Source: Winogradskyella algicola
GTDB lineage: Bacteria > Bacteroidota > Bacteroidia > Flavobacteriales > Flavobacteriaceae
Length of the DNA: 64,000 bases
Reading direction: 5' to 3'
NCBI RefSeq assembly: GCF_005869935.1
Contig: NZ_SZQF01000009.1
Coordinates: 62,001-126,000, forward strand
Positions 37,596 through 46,520 of this stretch are shown in pieces. Position numbers and translations under genes: made by a program. The notes beneath the pieces are model-generated. The model did no database searches, was not told the DNA's origin, and worked only from the letters and a program-made list of their open reading frames with translations. The number at the start of each line of letters is the position of its first letter. The stretch's first letter is position 1.

Positions 37596-38372
37596 TTAAA
37601 ATTTAATTTTAAGTTCCTTCTCAATAATCTTTCCGTTATCATTCTCATAATAAAACCATTTATTATCCTCTTTAAAAACTATCGCTTTATTCTCTTTTAC
37701 AAGAAAAATGTCTTTTGCACTTGTATTTAAAAGTTGCATCACTATTTTAGGCGATGCATCTACAAGCTGATAACCATGAGGTTTTTTTTGTGCATAGAGG
37801 GTTAAATCCATAGACTCATCAGACTCATTGTCTGAAATTGAATTCTCAATATCTTTTGTTTTAGTTTCCACTTTGTCAATATCCGCATTATTTTCAATTA
37901 CTTTTTCATTTTTTTCTTCTACTTCAGCATCCACTGGTTGATATTCATAATCCATATTTTCTATTGAAGAAAAAGCATTTCTTACCGCTTCATTGTATGC
38001 TTTTTGAAAATCTTTTTCTCGGCTAGAACCAGTTTCGGTTCTAAACACTTCTTTACCAAAACAATCTTTTAAAACAATTTCTAACTTTGTTGCAAAAAGA
38101 CCTCCTTTGATTTTTTCAACGTTTGCATACAGTGCTTCACATCTATCTTTGTTAATCTCTTCTGGAAATTCTTCTGCATCAAACAAAGCAATAAAACCTT
38201 TTTCTTTAAACAAATACCTAGTTAATGTGTTTAAACGATATTGGTCTTTTTCACTTAAAAAATCATACTTCAATGGTATAATTACATACTGATAATTATC
38301 GATTGTCTTTTGCGCTATTGCGGTAAATACAATACTAAGAAATAGCACAAACGTGATTATAAATTTTTTCAT
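37596..38372 (-). CDS. Secreted protein of unknown function, paralogue 1
   Basis: The 258-residue protein has a signal peptide (about 20 residues, ending AIAQ). It is clearly paralogous to the next gene: YQYVIIPLKYDF, LNTLTRYLFKEKGF, KDRCEALYANVEKIKGG, LEIVLKDCFGKEVFRTETG and NEAVRNAFSSIENMDYEY, then a charged linker and LYAQKKPHGYQLVDASPKIVMQLL with VKENKAIVFKEDNKWFYYE at the end. The product is probably periplasmic. It lies 9 nt after the phosphatase gene in the same operon. Confidence 0.7.
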   Translation of the reverse strand: MKKFIITFVLFLSIVFTAIAQKTIDNYQYVIIPLKYDFLSEKDQYRLNTLTRYLFKEKGFIALFDAEEFPEEINKDRCEALYANVEKIKGGLFATKLEIVLKDCFGKEVFRTETGSSREKDFQKAYNEAVRNAFSSIENMDYEYQPVDAEVEEKNEKVIENNADIDKVETKTKDIENSISDNESDESMDLTLYAQKKPHGYQLVDASPKIVMQLLNTSAKDIFLVKENKAIVFKEDNKWFYYENDNGKIIEKELKIKF

Positions 38373-38381
38373 TATATACTA

Positions 38382-39068
38382 TTAAAGATAATTCTTAATC
38401 GAATTTAGGGTTGTTACTCTTTTATATCCATTAGAATCATTCAAATTTTTGTAGTCAAAATAAATGGTTTCCATTCCTACATTATTAGCGCCTTCGATAT
38501 CCGCTTCAAGACTATCTCCAATCATTACACTATTTGATGAACTGGCATTTGCGATGTTTAATGCAAAATTAAAAATCTTAGGATTAGGCTTCTTTACACC
38601 AACCATTTCAGAGTTGGTTACGGTCTTAAAATAATCTCTTATGTTCGCATTATTCATCTTTCGTTCTTGAGCCTCTTCAAAACCATTGGTAATAATATGT
38701 AGGTGGTACTTATCTTTTAAATAATTAAGAATTTCTAATGTACCTTCAAACAAATTATTGAATGTTGTTAAATAATCTATGTAGGCAACAGATAGATGAT
38801 TTATCATGTCATCTTCCACCTCAACATTTATAGCATTAAATGCTTCTCTCAACCTACCATAGCGCAATGCTGACTTAGTTACTTTTTCTTCTCTGTAGAG
38901 TTTCCAATATTGTAGGTTTATGGGTTCATAAACTTCTAAAAAAGCTGTAAGATTAACATCTAAGCTATTGAGTTTAAAAATCTTCTCGAATGTTAATCCA
39001 GAGTTCTTATCAAAATCCCAAAGGGTATGATCTAAATCAAAAAAAACATGCTTTATTTTATCCCTCAT
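38382..39068 (-). CDS. HAD-superfamily hydrolase, YjjG-type nucleotidase
   Basis: The 228-residue protein shows all four HAD motifs: DLDHTLWDF with nucleophile Asp11 and Asp13, IITNGF (about residue 106), KKPNPKIF (Lys, about 140) and IGDSLEADIEGANNVG (about 170). The DHTLWDFDKNS sequence is typical of the YjjG subgroup, house-cleaning 5'-nucleotidases that remove non-canonical pyrimidine nucleotides; the exact substrate is inferred. Its start overlaps the upstream deacetylase-like gene by 11 nt, so the two are coupled. Confidence 0.85.
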   Translation of the reverse strand: MRDKIKHVFFDLDHTLWDFDKNSGLTFEKIFKLNSLDVNLTAFLEVYEPINLQYWKLYREEKVTKSALRYGRLREAFNAINVEVEDDMINHLSVAYIDYLTTFNNLFEGTLEILNYLKDKYHLHIITNGFEEAQERKMNNANIRDYFKTVTNSEMVGVKKPNPKIFNFALNIANASSSNSVMIGDSLEADIEGANNVGMETIYFDYKNLNDSNGYKRVTTLNSIKNYL

Positions 39069-40359
39069 CTACCGAATCTAATATTAATGTAAAAAGCGAT
39101 CTAAAACCTTCCCAACGTTCTAGATTACTAAATGTATAGTTATGAAATACTGGTGTAAATGTACCATTAACTTCTTTAACTTCTTTGATTAGCTTTTGTA
39201 AATGTTCTTTTTTATCTAACTCTGATTGATACTTTAATAACGCAAAATCTAAGCAATGATAAGGATTGATCTGTAATGGTGTTTGCACTTCGAAATCGAG
39301 ATCATAAAACTGAAATGGTGTGCATGTGCCTGCCCTAAAACCAAGCGTATCTATATAACCCATTGTATAATCTTGATGAATTTCTAATTCAACCAAATTT
39401 CTATAAGACTGCGGTAGGTTTAGTTTTGAAAAGGAATGCCTAACAGCTTGCAAATCTCTATTGGTTACTGCTTCCATTTTCAACTTTTCTTTCTTTAAAA
39501 TCGAAATGTCTTCTAAAGCAAAATAAGAGGCTTTTAATCCTACATTACAATAATCCGCAACAGACTTTATGAGCGACACAAATTCCTTTTTATTAATACT
39601 GATGTTTTTATCGTAGGTAGAATAATCTCCTATTAAAAACAAAACCATGAACTTAAAATCGCATTGTTTTTGCTTGGTAATAATCCACTTAAATGTATCG
39701 TAAGGATCGCGTTTAAAACCCATAAGCACAGAGTAACGTTGATACAATTGCTTAAATCTAAATCTGCCTATATCTGCTAAAGTACCTCCAATAGTACGCA
39801 ACAACCCTTTTTTTCGAAAGTAATACGTCATTGGTACATCTATAACTGGCTGCACTTTATAGTTGCGATCAGGAAAAACAAATTCTGGAAAACGCTCTTG
39901 CAGTACATCTTTAAGCTTATATGCCCAAATATCTATGACTGGCTGGCTTAAAAACCGATGTTTGTATGCCAGACTTTCTTTTGCCGTAAATCTTCCAAAG
40001 TCATCCTTTACATGTGGTAAATACTCTTCATATCGACTTAGTAAGTAGAATGAAGCTGCAAATATGTCGAAAGCTAAATCGCTACGTTCTCCTGTTGGAA
40101 AAAAGCCTTTGGTATTTTCCCATTGCTGTACGCTAATATCTAAATCTGAAATACCACTTTCGTACAATAAATAATGACTACGAACAAACAACTCATTACT
40201 CAATGGCTGCTTAGTGTAAGACATCTTAAGGCTATCATGCGCTATAAAATCTTCTACCTTAGAGGTAAACTTTACATCTAAGCCCAAAATACGTTTACAA
40301 ATATGCTTAAAGGTATACGTAAGACGTGGCGTAATTTTATGTGTGTAAACTAATAGCAT
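39058..40359 (-). CDS. Polysaccharide deacetylase-related protein (DUF7033-type N-terminus)
   Basis: From the ATG at 40359 (MLLVYTHKITPRLTYTFKHI) the protein has 433 residues; an in-frame ATG 12 codons upstream gives a hydrophobic tail and was not chosen. The N-terminal 200 residues (GIS-LDISVQQWENTKGFFPTG, DIFAASFYLLSRYEEYL) match a domain common in Bacteroidota, and the C-terminal half resembles a carbohydrate esterase 4 fold (PVIDVPMTYYF, FLIGDYSTYDKNIS, SYRNLVELEIHQDYTMGY, FHNYTF). Several metal ligands of true deacetylases are not obvious. It overlaps the HAD gene by 11 nt and follows radC. Confidence 0.65.
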   Translation of the reverse strand: MLLVYTHKITPRLTYTFKHICKRILGLDVKFTSKVEDFIAHDSLKMSYTKQPLSNELFVRSHYLLYESGISDLDISVQQWENTKGFFPTGERSDLAFDIFAASFYLLSRYEEYLPHVKDDFGRFTAKESLAYKHRFLSQPVIDIWAYKLKDVLQERFPEFVFPDRNYKVQPVIDVPMTYYFRKKGLLRTIGGTLADIGRFRFKQLYQRYSVLMGFKRDPYDTFKWIITKQKQCDFKFMVLFLIGDYSTYDKNISINKKEFVSLIKSVADYCNVGLKASYFALEDISILKKEKLKMEAVTNRDLQAVRHSFSKLNLPQSYRNLVELEIHQDYTMGYIDTLGFRAGTCTPFQFYDLDFEVQTPLQINPYHCLDFALLKYQSELDKKEHLQKLIKEVKEVNGTFTPVFHNYTFSNLERWEGFRSLFTLILDSVDEG

Positions 40360-40473
40360 GAAGCGCAGCAAATTCCAAAAAAATAAAAGTAACAAATTCC
40401 AAAGCCAATAATCAAAATATTAGCTCTGATTTTAAAATCTGGGAATTTAGTATTTGATTTTTGAATTTAATCT

Positions 40474-41172
40474 TCACAGAATACTCTCATCTGCAAAACT
40501 AAAATAGGTGTTCTCTGTTATAATTAAGTGATCTAAAACTTTTATATCCAAACTCTGGGCAGCTGTCTTTAATTTATGTGTTACATCCTTATCAGCCTGA
40601 CTTGGCTTTAAAGTACCCGAAGGGTGATTGTGACATAGTATTAAAGCTGTTGCTCCTACTTCTAAAGCAGATTTTAACACCAGTCTCACATCTACTAAAG
40701 TACCTGTTATACCACCTTTACTCAACTGATTTTTTTGAATGACCTTATTAGAATTATTCAAATAAAGAATCCAGAATTCTTCATGAGGCAATTCGCCAAT
40801 TATAGGTTGCATTAAATCAAACACAGAACGGCTCGATGTTATTTTATCTAACTGTACAGCATCTTCTAATCGTCTTCTTCTACCCAATTCCATAGCCGCA
40901 GCTATGGTTATGGCTTTAGCCTCTCCTATACCTTTAAATTCCATTAATTGTTTAATCGATAATTTCCCTAAAGCATTTAGATTATTATCTACGCTGGCTA
41001 ATATGCGCTTACACAGATCAACTGCACTTTCTTCTCTGCTTCCAGAACCAATTAAGATGGCAACCAGTTCGGCATCCGAAAGTACAGACTTACCCTTATC
41101 TCTTAATTTTTCTCTGGGCTGATCGTCTTGAGACCAGTTTTTTATAGAGAATGAACTTGAATTTTCAGACAT
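40474..41172 (-). CDS. radC: RadC/UPF0758 family JAMM-type protein
   Basis: The 232-residue protein has an N-terminal UPF0758 helix-hairpin-helix region (IKQLMEFKGIGEAKAITIAAA) and a C-terminal MPN/JAMM domain with the metal motif HNHPSG-x7-D (about residues 178-191) and upstream Glu. The name radC is historical; a role in radiation repair was not upheld and the true activity is unknown. It is the first gene of a minus-strand operon and diverges from the DUF1569 gene with 51 bp between starts. Confidence 0.88.
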   Translation of the reverse strand: MSENSSSFSIKNWSQDDQPREKLRDKGKSVLSDAELVAILIGSGSREESAVDLCKRILASVDNNLNALGKLSIKQLMEFKGIGEAKAITIAAAMELGRRRRLEDAVQLDKITSSRSVFDLMQPIIGELPHEEFWILYLNNSNKVIQKNQLSKGGITGTLVDVRLVLKSALEVGATALILCHNHPSGTLKPSQADKDVTHKLKTAAQSLDIKVLDHLIITENTYFSFADESIL

Positions 41173-41223
41173 GCTCTAAAGATAAAAAATTGTAACTTTA
41201 AGCGTCTATTTAAATCAATAATT

Positions 41224-41667
41224 ATGCAATCTATTTTTGAAGAAAACGCTTATAACGACATAAAAAGCCGACTAGAAAACCTTAACGAAAATGCCGAAGC
41301 GAATTGGGGAAAAATGAATGTTGGCCAGATGGTTTGGCATTGTCAAGGACCATTAAATATCATATTGGAAAAAGAGAACTATGGCATGAAGCCAAGTTGG
41401 CTTGCAAAAGTGTTTTTTAAAAAATCATTGTACAATGACAAACCCTGGAAAAAGGGACTACCGACAGCTAAATTTCTTAAAACCAAGGACACTAAAGACT
41501 TTAGCATAGAAAAAGCCAAACTCGAAGCTTTATTGGATGAAACCTACGCTCATAAAGATAAATCGGAATGGAATCCGCATCCTGCTTTTGGGTATTTTAC
41601 GGCTCAACAATGGGGACAAATGCAGTACAAACATTTAGATCATCATTTAAAGCAATTTGGTGTATAA
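41224..41667 (+). CDS. DUF1569 / DinB-like protein
   Basis: The 147-residue protein has the four-helix DinB-like pattern, with histidines that may bind a metal: MVWHCQGPLNIIL (about residues 37-49), a loop HPAFGYFTAQQWGQ and the C-terminal YKHLDHHLKQFG. DUF1569 members are of unknown function; related DinB proteins include thiol transferases. A one-mismatch -7 element (TAACTTTA, 41193-41200) lies upstream of the ATG at 41224. Confidence 0.7.
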   Translation: MQSIFEENAYNDIKSRLENLNENAEANWGKMNVGQMVWHCQGPLNIILEKENYGMKPSWLAKVFFKKSLYNDKPWKKGLPTAKFLKTKDTKDFSIEKAKLEALLDETYAHKDKSEWNPHPAFGYFTAQQWGQMQYKHLDHHLKQFGV

Positions 41668-41669
41668 AT

Positions 41670-41697
41670 CAGTAGACAGTAAGCAGTAGGCAGTAGG
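41670..41697 (+). repeat. 7-bp tandem repeat, CAGTAGG-type
   Basis: Four units CAGTAGA, CAGTAAG, CAGTAGG, CAGTAGG lie just after the DUF1569 stop. They are followed to about 41740 by looser repeats of ATCGTAA-like sequence. The array stops immediately before the TTG start of the next gene. Confidence 0.75.
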
Positions 41698-41742
41698 CAA
41701 AAATCGTAATTCTTAAATCAATAATTGTAAATCGTAAATCGT

Positions 41743-42339
41743 TTGTACCCTCCAAAGCACCACCAAGATTCAGATAAAGATCACATCATAGAAGTTATTA
41801 AAGCCTACCCTTTAGCAACCATCATTTCGGTTGTGGATAATACACCTTTAATAACACATCTTCCTTTAATTTATGAAAACGGGAAACTAATTGGACATAT
41901 TGATATTTACAATCCACAAACCGAATATTTAAAAGACAACAACGATATCATAGTACTATTTTACGGACCGCAATGCTACATTTCGCCAAGTATGTATTCC
42001 ACTACACAATTACCAACATACAATTATATCAGAGTTCACCTCAAAGGGAAAGTAACTGCAATTGAAGATAAAGACTCCTTAAAACAGTCTTTAATTACAA
42101 TGACTGAGTTTTTAGAAAATCCAAACCCAAAATACATTTTAGATCCAGATAATCCTCGCCTACACGCTAATCTCAATTACATTAAAATGTTTGAAATAGA
42201 CATTACACATTGGGAAGGAAAATTTAAACTCTCTCAAGACAAAAAAACGAGTGATATGGTAGCAGCTCGTGAAGAATTAATCAGAGCTAATCAAGAAAGT
42301 ATTCGCGAGTTTTTGAATAAAGTTTTTAACACAAACTAA
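41743..42339 (+). CDS. FMN-binding, PaiB-like protein
   Basis: The 198-residue protein matches the PaiB/FMN-binding negative regulator family, split-barrel flavoproteins first linked to sporulation and protease control in Bacillus. Typical segments are the N-terminal YPPKHHQ, PLATIISVVDNTPLITHLPLIY, GHIDIYNPQ, GPQCYISPSMY, PTYNYIRVHLKGK and MVAAREELIRAN. The start is TTG at 41743; no in-frame ATG fits and the N-terminal MYPPKH is conserved in the family. The DNA-binding role is not supported by any visible HTH, so an oxidoreductase function is equally possible. Confidence 0.8.
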   Translation: MYPPKHHQDSDKDHIIEVIKAYPLATIISVVDNTPLITHLPLIYENGKLIGHIDIYNPQTEYLKDNNDIIVLFYGPQCYISPSMYSTTQLPTYNYIRVHLKGKVTAIEDKDSLKQSLITMTEFLENPNPKYILDPDNPRLHANLNYIKMFEIDITHWEGKFKLSQDKKTSDMVAAREELIRANQESIREFLNKVFNTN

Positions 42340-42351
42340 TCTAAGTAAGCT

Positions 42352-42381
42352 TTTGAAGAACTCTCGACTAATGTATCTTTG
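42352..42381 (+). promoter_or_regulatory. Promoter of the large PLP-enzyme gene
   Basis: TTTG (42352-42355), 18 nt, then TATCTTTG (42374-42381) agrees with TTTG-N19-TAnnTTTG. The ATG is 24 nt after the element, giving a leader of about 18 nt. Confidence 0.65.
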
Positions 42382-42404
42382 TAAGCCAAAAGAAAAAGGA
42401 ATAC

Positions 42405-44249
42405 ATGAAAGATTTTCAAATGCTGAATTACATAAAAAACACTGTAGAAAATATACCTAGCGATTGGTTAAATTTAACAACTCATCGCTTAGACATTTAC
42501 AACGAAAAATTAGCAAAAACGCAATTTATAGCGCAATTTGAAAATCTTTATAAATCTAAAGATTCCAGTACCGAATCCTTAAGCCAATTACCAACAGCTT
42601 ATGATTATATAAGACTCGGCCATCCGCTGTCTTCGGTTTTAGAATGGACTATTGCCAAACTTAATGGTCTCAATGCAGAACATGTGATTAGTTTTTCTTC
42701 GGAAACCATGCCTATTTTAGCCATCTTACGCACTAATCTTTTAGAACGAAGAGCCACACGCATTTTGTATACTGAAGATTTACCAAAACGCTTTAACCCA
42801 GACGCTTTAAAATCGGTATACAACTACAATTTTGAAGTTGAATACATTGAAAATCTTGATTCTATTGAAGCCTTTGATGGTTCAACAATTCTAATTTCTA
42901 AACATCAAACTGTTGCTGCTAATCTTCAAAATAATGCTATTGATTTTTATGTCAATCTTTATGAAGATTTAGGTAGTGTATTGTTAATTTCTGGTGAAGC
43001 AAAAACGAGTTTTATTTCAGAAATTCAACATGTAAGACGTCGCGAAACTATTGCTATGACTCCAGCTAATTGTTTGGTGGCTTTAAAAGCCTACACTACT
43101 GAAACTTCTTTTTCACCTCAGCAATTAGATACAGCTACTCACAAAGCCAAAGTAAAATCTATTATTAATGAAATTAACGCGACTTCTGGCGAAGCTTTAG
43201 TAGCTTCTAGCGGATTGTCTATGCAGTATGCCATTATGATGGGATTGATAGACAACGCTCAAAAAGAGCATCCTGGCAAAGCCATAAAATTTGTGGTACC
43301 ACCAAACTGTTATGGAGGTACAAACGACCAAGCCAGACGTGTTGCTGCTTGTCTAGATAATGTGGAAATTGTTGACTTGCCAGTTGATGGTGACAACGAT
43401 ATGGTAAATAGCGTAGAAAAAGTATTAACGCAACTGGCTGAAGCCGATGCTATACCATACATAATTGCCGAAATACCAACAAATCCTCGTGTCGAAGTTC
43501 CGGATTTAGAGCAACTCAATGCAGCAATAAGCAAAGTGCGCCAAACTTCAAATGGCTCAACTGCCATTGCACCTGTGTTTATTTTAGATCAAACATTTTG
43601 TCCTAACGTGCAGTTTTTGGGTGATGACAGCATACTCTCTAATGTAAAAACCATTGCTTACGTTAGTGGCTCAAAGTTTCCTAGTGGTGGAAAATGTACT
43701 GCTGGTTATGCAGTTGCCAATGCAAAAGCTGAATATTTAATTCAATCAATAGCCAGACATTTAGAACTTTGCGATAACGAAGCTACAGCTTTGCAATACC
43801 AAATTTTGGCTACCCAAATGCCATCAATGTTAACACGTATTGCAAACGCTTATATAAATACAAGAGCTTTTGTTAGTTATATTCACGAGGTATTACCAGA
43901 TGCTAAAATTAACTTTGTTTCAGAAGCATTAGCTGCTGAAGGCTTTACACCATCCGTTTTTTCGTTAGACTTACCAACAAAAGGTAATACAGAAGAAGAA
44001 CGCGAAACTTACAAACGTGCTTTAAATCTTAGATTAATCAATTTGATGATTACTGAAATTCCTACCGAAAGCAAATACTGTGTAAGTTATGGACAACTAA
44101 AGGGTTGTTATTGGACGATTCCTGCGACCTCAACACAAGGTACAACCAAGGAAGGAGACAAAGATTATATTGCCAGAGTTGCGGTTTCACCAGATTTAGA
44201 TTTAGAAAAGCATAAGGCTGTGTTTTTAGATTTTGTTGAGAGTTTGTAG
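42405..44249 (+). CDS. PLP-dependent Cys/Met-metabolism family enzyme with extra N-terminal half-domain
   Basis: The C-terminal 400 residues of this 614-residue protein look like a fold-type I enzyme of the cystathionine gamma-synthase family: EALVASSGLSMQYAIMMG (about residue 264), PPNCYGGTNDQARR, ILDQTFCP and the PLP lysine in YVSGSKFPSGGK (about residue 424). The N-terminal 220 residues are extra, and they contain YDYIRLGHPLSSVLEW and HVISFSSETMPILAIL, which resemble the Y-R-x-NPT and SSGMAA segments of the same family. The protein may therefore hold a decayed, partial second copy. The reaction cannot be assigned. The gene has its own promoter. Confidence 0.75.
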   Translation: MKDFQMLNYIKNTVENIPSDWLNLTTHRLDIYNEKLAKTQFIAQFENLYKSKDSSTESLSQLPTAYDYIRLGHPLSSVLEWTIAKLNGLNAEHVISFSSETMPILAILRTNLLERRATRILYTEDLPKRFNPDALKSVYNYNFEVEYIENLDSIEAFDGSTILISKHQTVAANLQNNAIDFYVNLYEDLGSVLLISGEAKTSFISEIQHVRRRETIAMTPANCLVALKAYTTETSFSPQQLDTATHKAKVKSIINEINATSGEALVASSGLSMQYAIMMGLIDNAQKEHPGKAIKFVVPPNCYGGTNDQARRVAACLDNVEIVDLPVDGDNDMVNSVEKVLTQLAEADAIPYIIAEIPTNPRVEVPDLEQLNAAISKVRQTSNGSTAIAPVFILDQTFCPNVQFLGDDSILSNVKTIAYVSGSKFPSGGKCTAGYAVANAKAEYLIQSIARHLELCDNEATALQYQILATQMPSMLTRIANAYINTRAFVSYIHEVLPDAKINFVSEALAAEGFTPSVFSLDLPTKGNTEEERETYKRALNLRLINLMITEIPTESKYCVSYGQLKGCYWTIPATSTQGTTKEGDKDYIARVAVSPDLDLEKHKAVFLDFVESL

Positions 44250-44279
44250 TTTGCCTTTCTCAAAAATTTAAACGAACTT
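44250..44279 (+). repeat. Left 30-bp direct repeat flanking the GHKL-nuclease gene
   Basis: This 30-bp sequence begins directly after the stop of the PLP-enzyme gene. It aligns without gaps to 46521-46550 with 26 of 30 identities (shared blocks TCAAAAA and TTAAACGA). The pair encloses exactly one gene. It may mark the ends of an inserted segment of about 2.27 kb. Confidence 0.6.
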
Positions 44280-44360
44280 GGCTATCGTCTGATAAAAGTC
44301 ATTGAAATAGACTCATATCATTAAAGTTGTAGGCAATACCGAAAAAACTTAGAAAAATTA

Positions 44361-46421
44361 ATGAGACCAAATAGTTCAACCAATCTTAGAAATAGAGTTA
44401 AGAAGCTATACTTGCCGAAAACCAAAGCTCTTTATCCACTATTTGAAATAATAAGTAATTCTATTCACGCAATAGACGAAAAAAAGGTTGAATTAAATGA
44501 CCCTAACTTCAAAGGAAGAATTGAAATAAAGATAATCCGAAACGGAAGTGAAGAGGTTTTAAAGCAATTAGAAGACATTGAAAAATATCCTATTAATTCA
44601 TTCTCAGTAACCGACAATGGAATTGGACTAAATGATGAAAATATCCAGTCATTTGCAGAATTTGACTCAGAGAAAAAAGCAGAAATTGGTGGTAAAGGAG
44701 TTGGAAGATTAGTTTGTCTCAAAGCATTCGACAAAATTATTGCAGACAGCACTTATCAAAGTAACGGTTCATTAAAAGTTAGAAAATTTAACTATCGAAA
44801 ATCTAAGGAAGGTTTTGATAAGTATGAAGAAAATCTTGACACTAAAAACAAAAAAACAGGCACAAACATAATTTTATCGAATTACGAACTTAAATACCAA
44901 AAGCACGTAACCAAAGAAATGATGGAAATTGGAAGACAAGTAATTACTCATTTCCAATTGTACTTTATCCAAAAAATTGAGCCTGAGATTATAATTAGAA
45001 ATCAGGACGATACTGAAATAAATTTGACATCATTATTCAATAGAGAATTTCAAACTCAAATATTGAATGATGAATTTACTCTAGCCAATCAATCATTTCA
45101 AGTTTTTATATCTAAATCCTTAAAAGCATTAAGCCACAAAATACATTATTGTGCACATCAACGCACAGTTAAAGATGAATACGTTGCCAAATATTTAGAG
45201 GATTTGAAATATAAAATACGGCAAGAAAATGAAGATGGTTTCTATTTTCAAATATTCGTTGTCGGAGACTTTCTTGACAAAAACGTTAACGAAGCAAGAA
45301 CAGGCTTTTATTTTGCAACGGAAGAAGATGATGAGAACGAGGATTTAGAAGAAATAACTCTCTCAAAAATTCGTAAAAACACCATTAGTTCTATAGAAAA
45401 ATTATTAAGCAATTTCTTGACCGAACTAAGAAAAGAAAAGTTGGATAAATATTTACCAATAATAAAAGAGGAATTCCCTAATTACACTAATGTCATTAGC
45501 AATAACTTAGAGAAAGTAAAAAAACTTCCTGTTGGTTTATCTAAGCAAGAATTAGATATAAAACTTTACGAAATTGAAACTGAATGGAAACTAAACGTTC
45601 GAAAAGAAGGAGTTGAACTTATTGACAAAGAAAAGGACATCACTCAGCTTGAGGATTACAAAAAGCTATATGACAAATTCCTGTCTCAATTCAATGATAT
45701 TGGACAGTCTGACTTAGCAAGATATGTAGTTCATAGACGTTCAGTTATTGACCTTTTAGACAAATTGATTGAATTGAATCAAAACGAAAAATTTGCGAAT
45801 GAAGATATAGTTCATAGCTTATTTTTTCCTATTCGAGAAACCAACGAAACTATTTCATCGGACAAACAAAACCTTTGGTTATTAGATGAACGTTTGACTT
45901 TTAATTCCTTATTAGCATCTGACAAGCTATTCAAACAAGTGGACCAACTTAATTCTGATTCTAAAAAGAGAATGGATTTAATAATTCAACAAGGCGAAGT
46001 CTTTGAGAATGCTACACTATTTTCAGAAGATAAGTTTCCATTTGAGTCATTCACAATCGTAGAATTTAAAAAACCTGAACGAGATGATTATAAGCAAGGC
46101 GATATCAAGAAAGACCCAGTAAAACAAGTAAGAAAATATGTTGAGGAAATAATAGCAGGAAAGGAAAAGAAAAACGGAAAGCCTATTAGAGCGGATAGAA
46201 ATACACCTTTCTACTGTTATATAGTTGCAGACATAACACCAACACTTGAGAATATTTTAGACTACGAAAGTTTTGACCCTACGCCAGATGGCTTAGGTTA
46301 TTTTAGGTTTTATGAAACCAGAACTTCTCGAGCTTATGTAGAAGTAATGCCTTTTCAAAAAATAATAAAGGATGCGAAACAGAGAAATAAAATACTATTT
46401 GACAAATTAAACCTAATTTAA
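44361..46421 (+). CDS. GHKL (Hsp90/MutL-type) ATPase with C-terminal PD-(D/E)XK-like nuclease domain
   Basis: The 686-residue protein opens with a GHKL ATPase domain: N-box EIISNSIHAID with Glu29 and Asn33, the Mg-ATP motif DNGIG (85-89) and the lid GGKGVGR (110-116). The middle (about 180-500) is charged and helical. The C-terminal part has Asp539, Glu568-x-Lys570 in IVEFKKP and QVRKY (Gln589, Tyr593), the D...ExK...QxxxY order of RecB-like PD-(D/E)XK nucleases. It has no membrane segment or signal peptide. It is a lone gene with about 80 bp of unassigned sequence before it, no TAnnTTTG promoter, and a direct repeat on both sides. A single-gene anti-phage or DNA-processing role is inferred, not shown. 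Confidence 0.75.
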   Translation: MRPNSSTNLRNRVKKLYLPKTKALYPLFEIISNSIHAIDEKKVELNDPNFKGRIEIKIIRNGSEEVLKQLEDIEKYPINSFSVTDNGIGLNDENIQSFAEFDSEKKAEIGGKGVGRLVCLKAFDKIIADSTYQSNGSLKVRKFNYRKSKEGFDKYEENLDTKNKKTGTNIILSNYELKYQKHVTKEMMEIGRQVITHFQLYFIQKIEPEIIIRNQDDTEINLTSLFNREFQTQILNDEFTLANQSFQVFISKSLKALSHKIHYCAHQRTVKDEYVAKYLEDLKYKIRQENEDGFYFQIFVVGDFLDKNVNEARTGFYFATEEDDENEDLEEITLSKIRKNTISSIEKLLSNFLTELRKEKLDKYLPIIKEEFPNYTNVISNNLEKVKKLPVGLSKQELDIKLYEIETEWKLNVRKEGVELIDKEKDITQLEDYKKLYDKFLSQFNDIGQSDLARYVVHRRSVIDLLDKLIELNQNEKFANEDIVHSLFFPIRETNETISSDKQNLWLLDERLTFNSLLASDKLFKQVDQLNSDSKKRMDLIIQQGEVFENATLFSEDKFPFESFTIVEFKKPERDDYKQGDIKKDPVKQVRKYVEEIIAGKEKKNGKPIRADRNTPFYCYIVADITPTLENILDYESFDPTPDGLGYFRFYETRTSRAYVEVMPFQKIIKDAKQRNKILFDKLNLI

Positions 46422-46520
46422 ATAGATTACAAACTTAGGATGGTTATGAGTAATTCCTTGATTTGCTTACTTCTAAAAATCTACTAAAACCCACATCATC
46501 AAACCAACTTTCAGCAAGAT

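Noticed and set aside
37596..38372. The tandem secreted paralogues considered as a toxin-immunity or polymorphic toxin pair
   Set aside because: Both carry signal peptides and the same domain order, with no toxin-like C-terminal domain or secretion marker.
39058..40359. The deacetylase-like protein considered as a capsule or defence enzyme
   Set aside because: The family is widespread in Bacteroidota chromosomes in this same operon type, and no polysaccharide locus is nearby.
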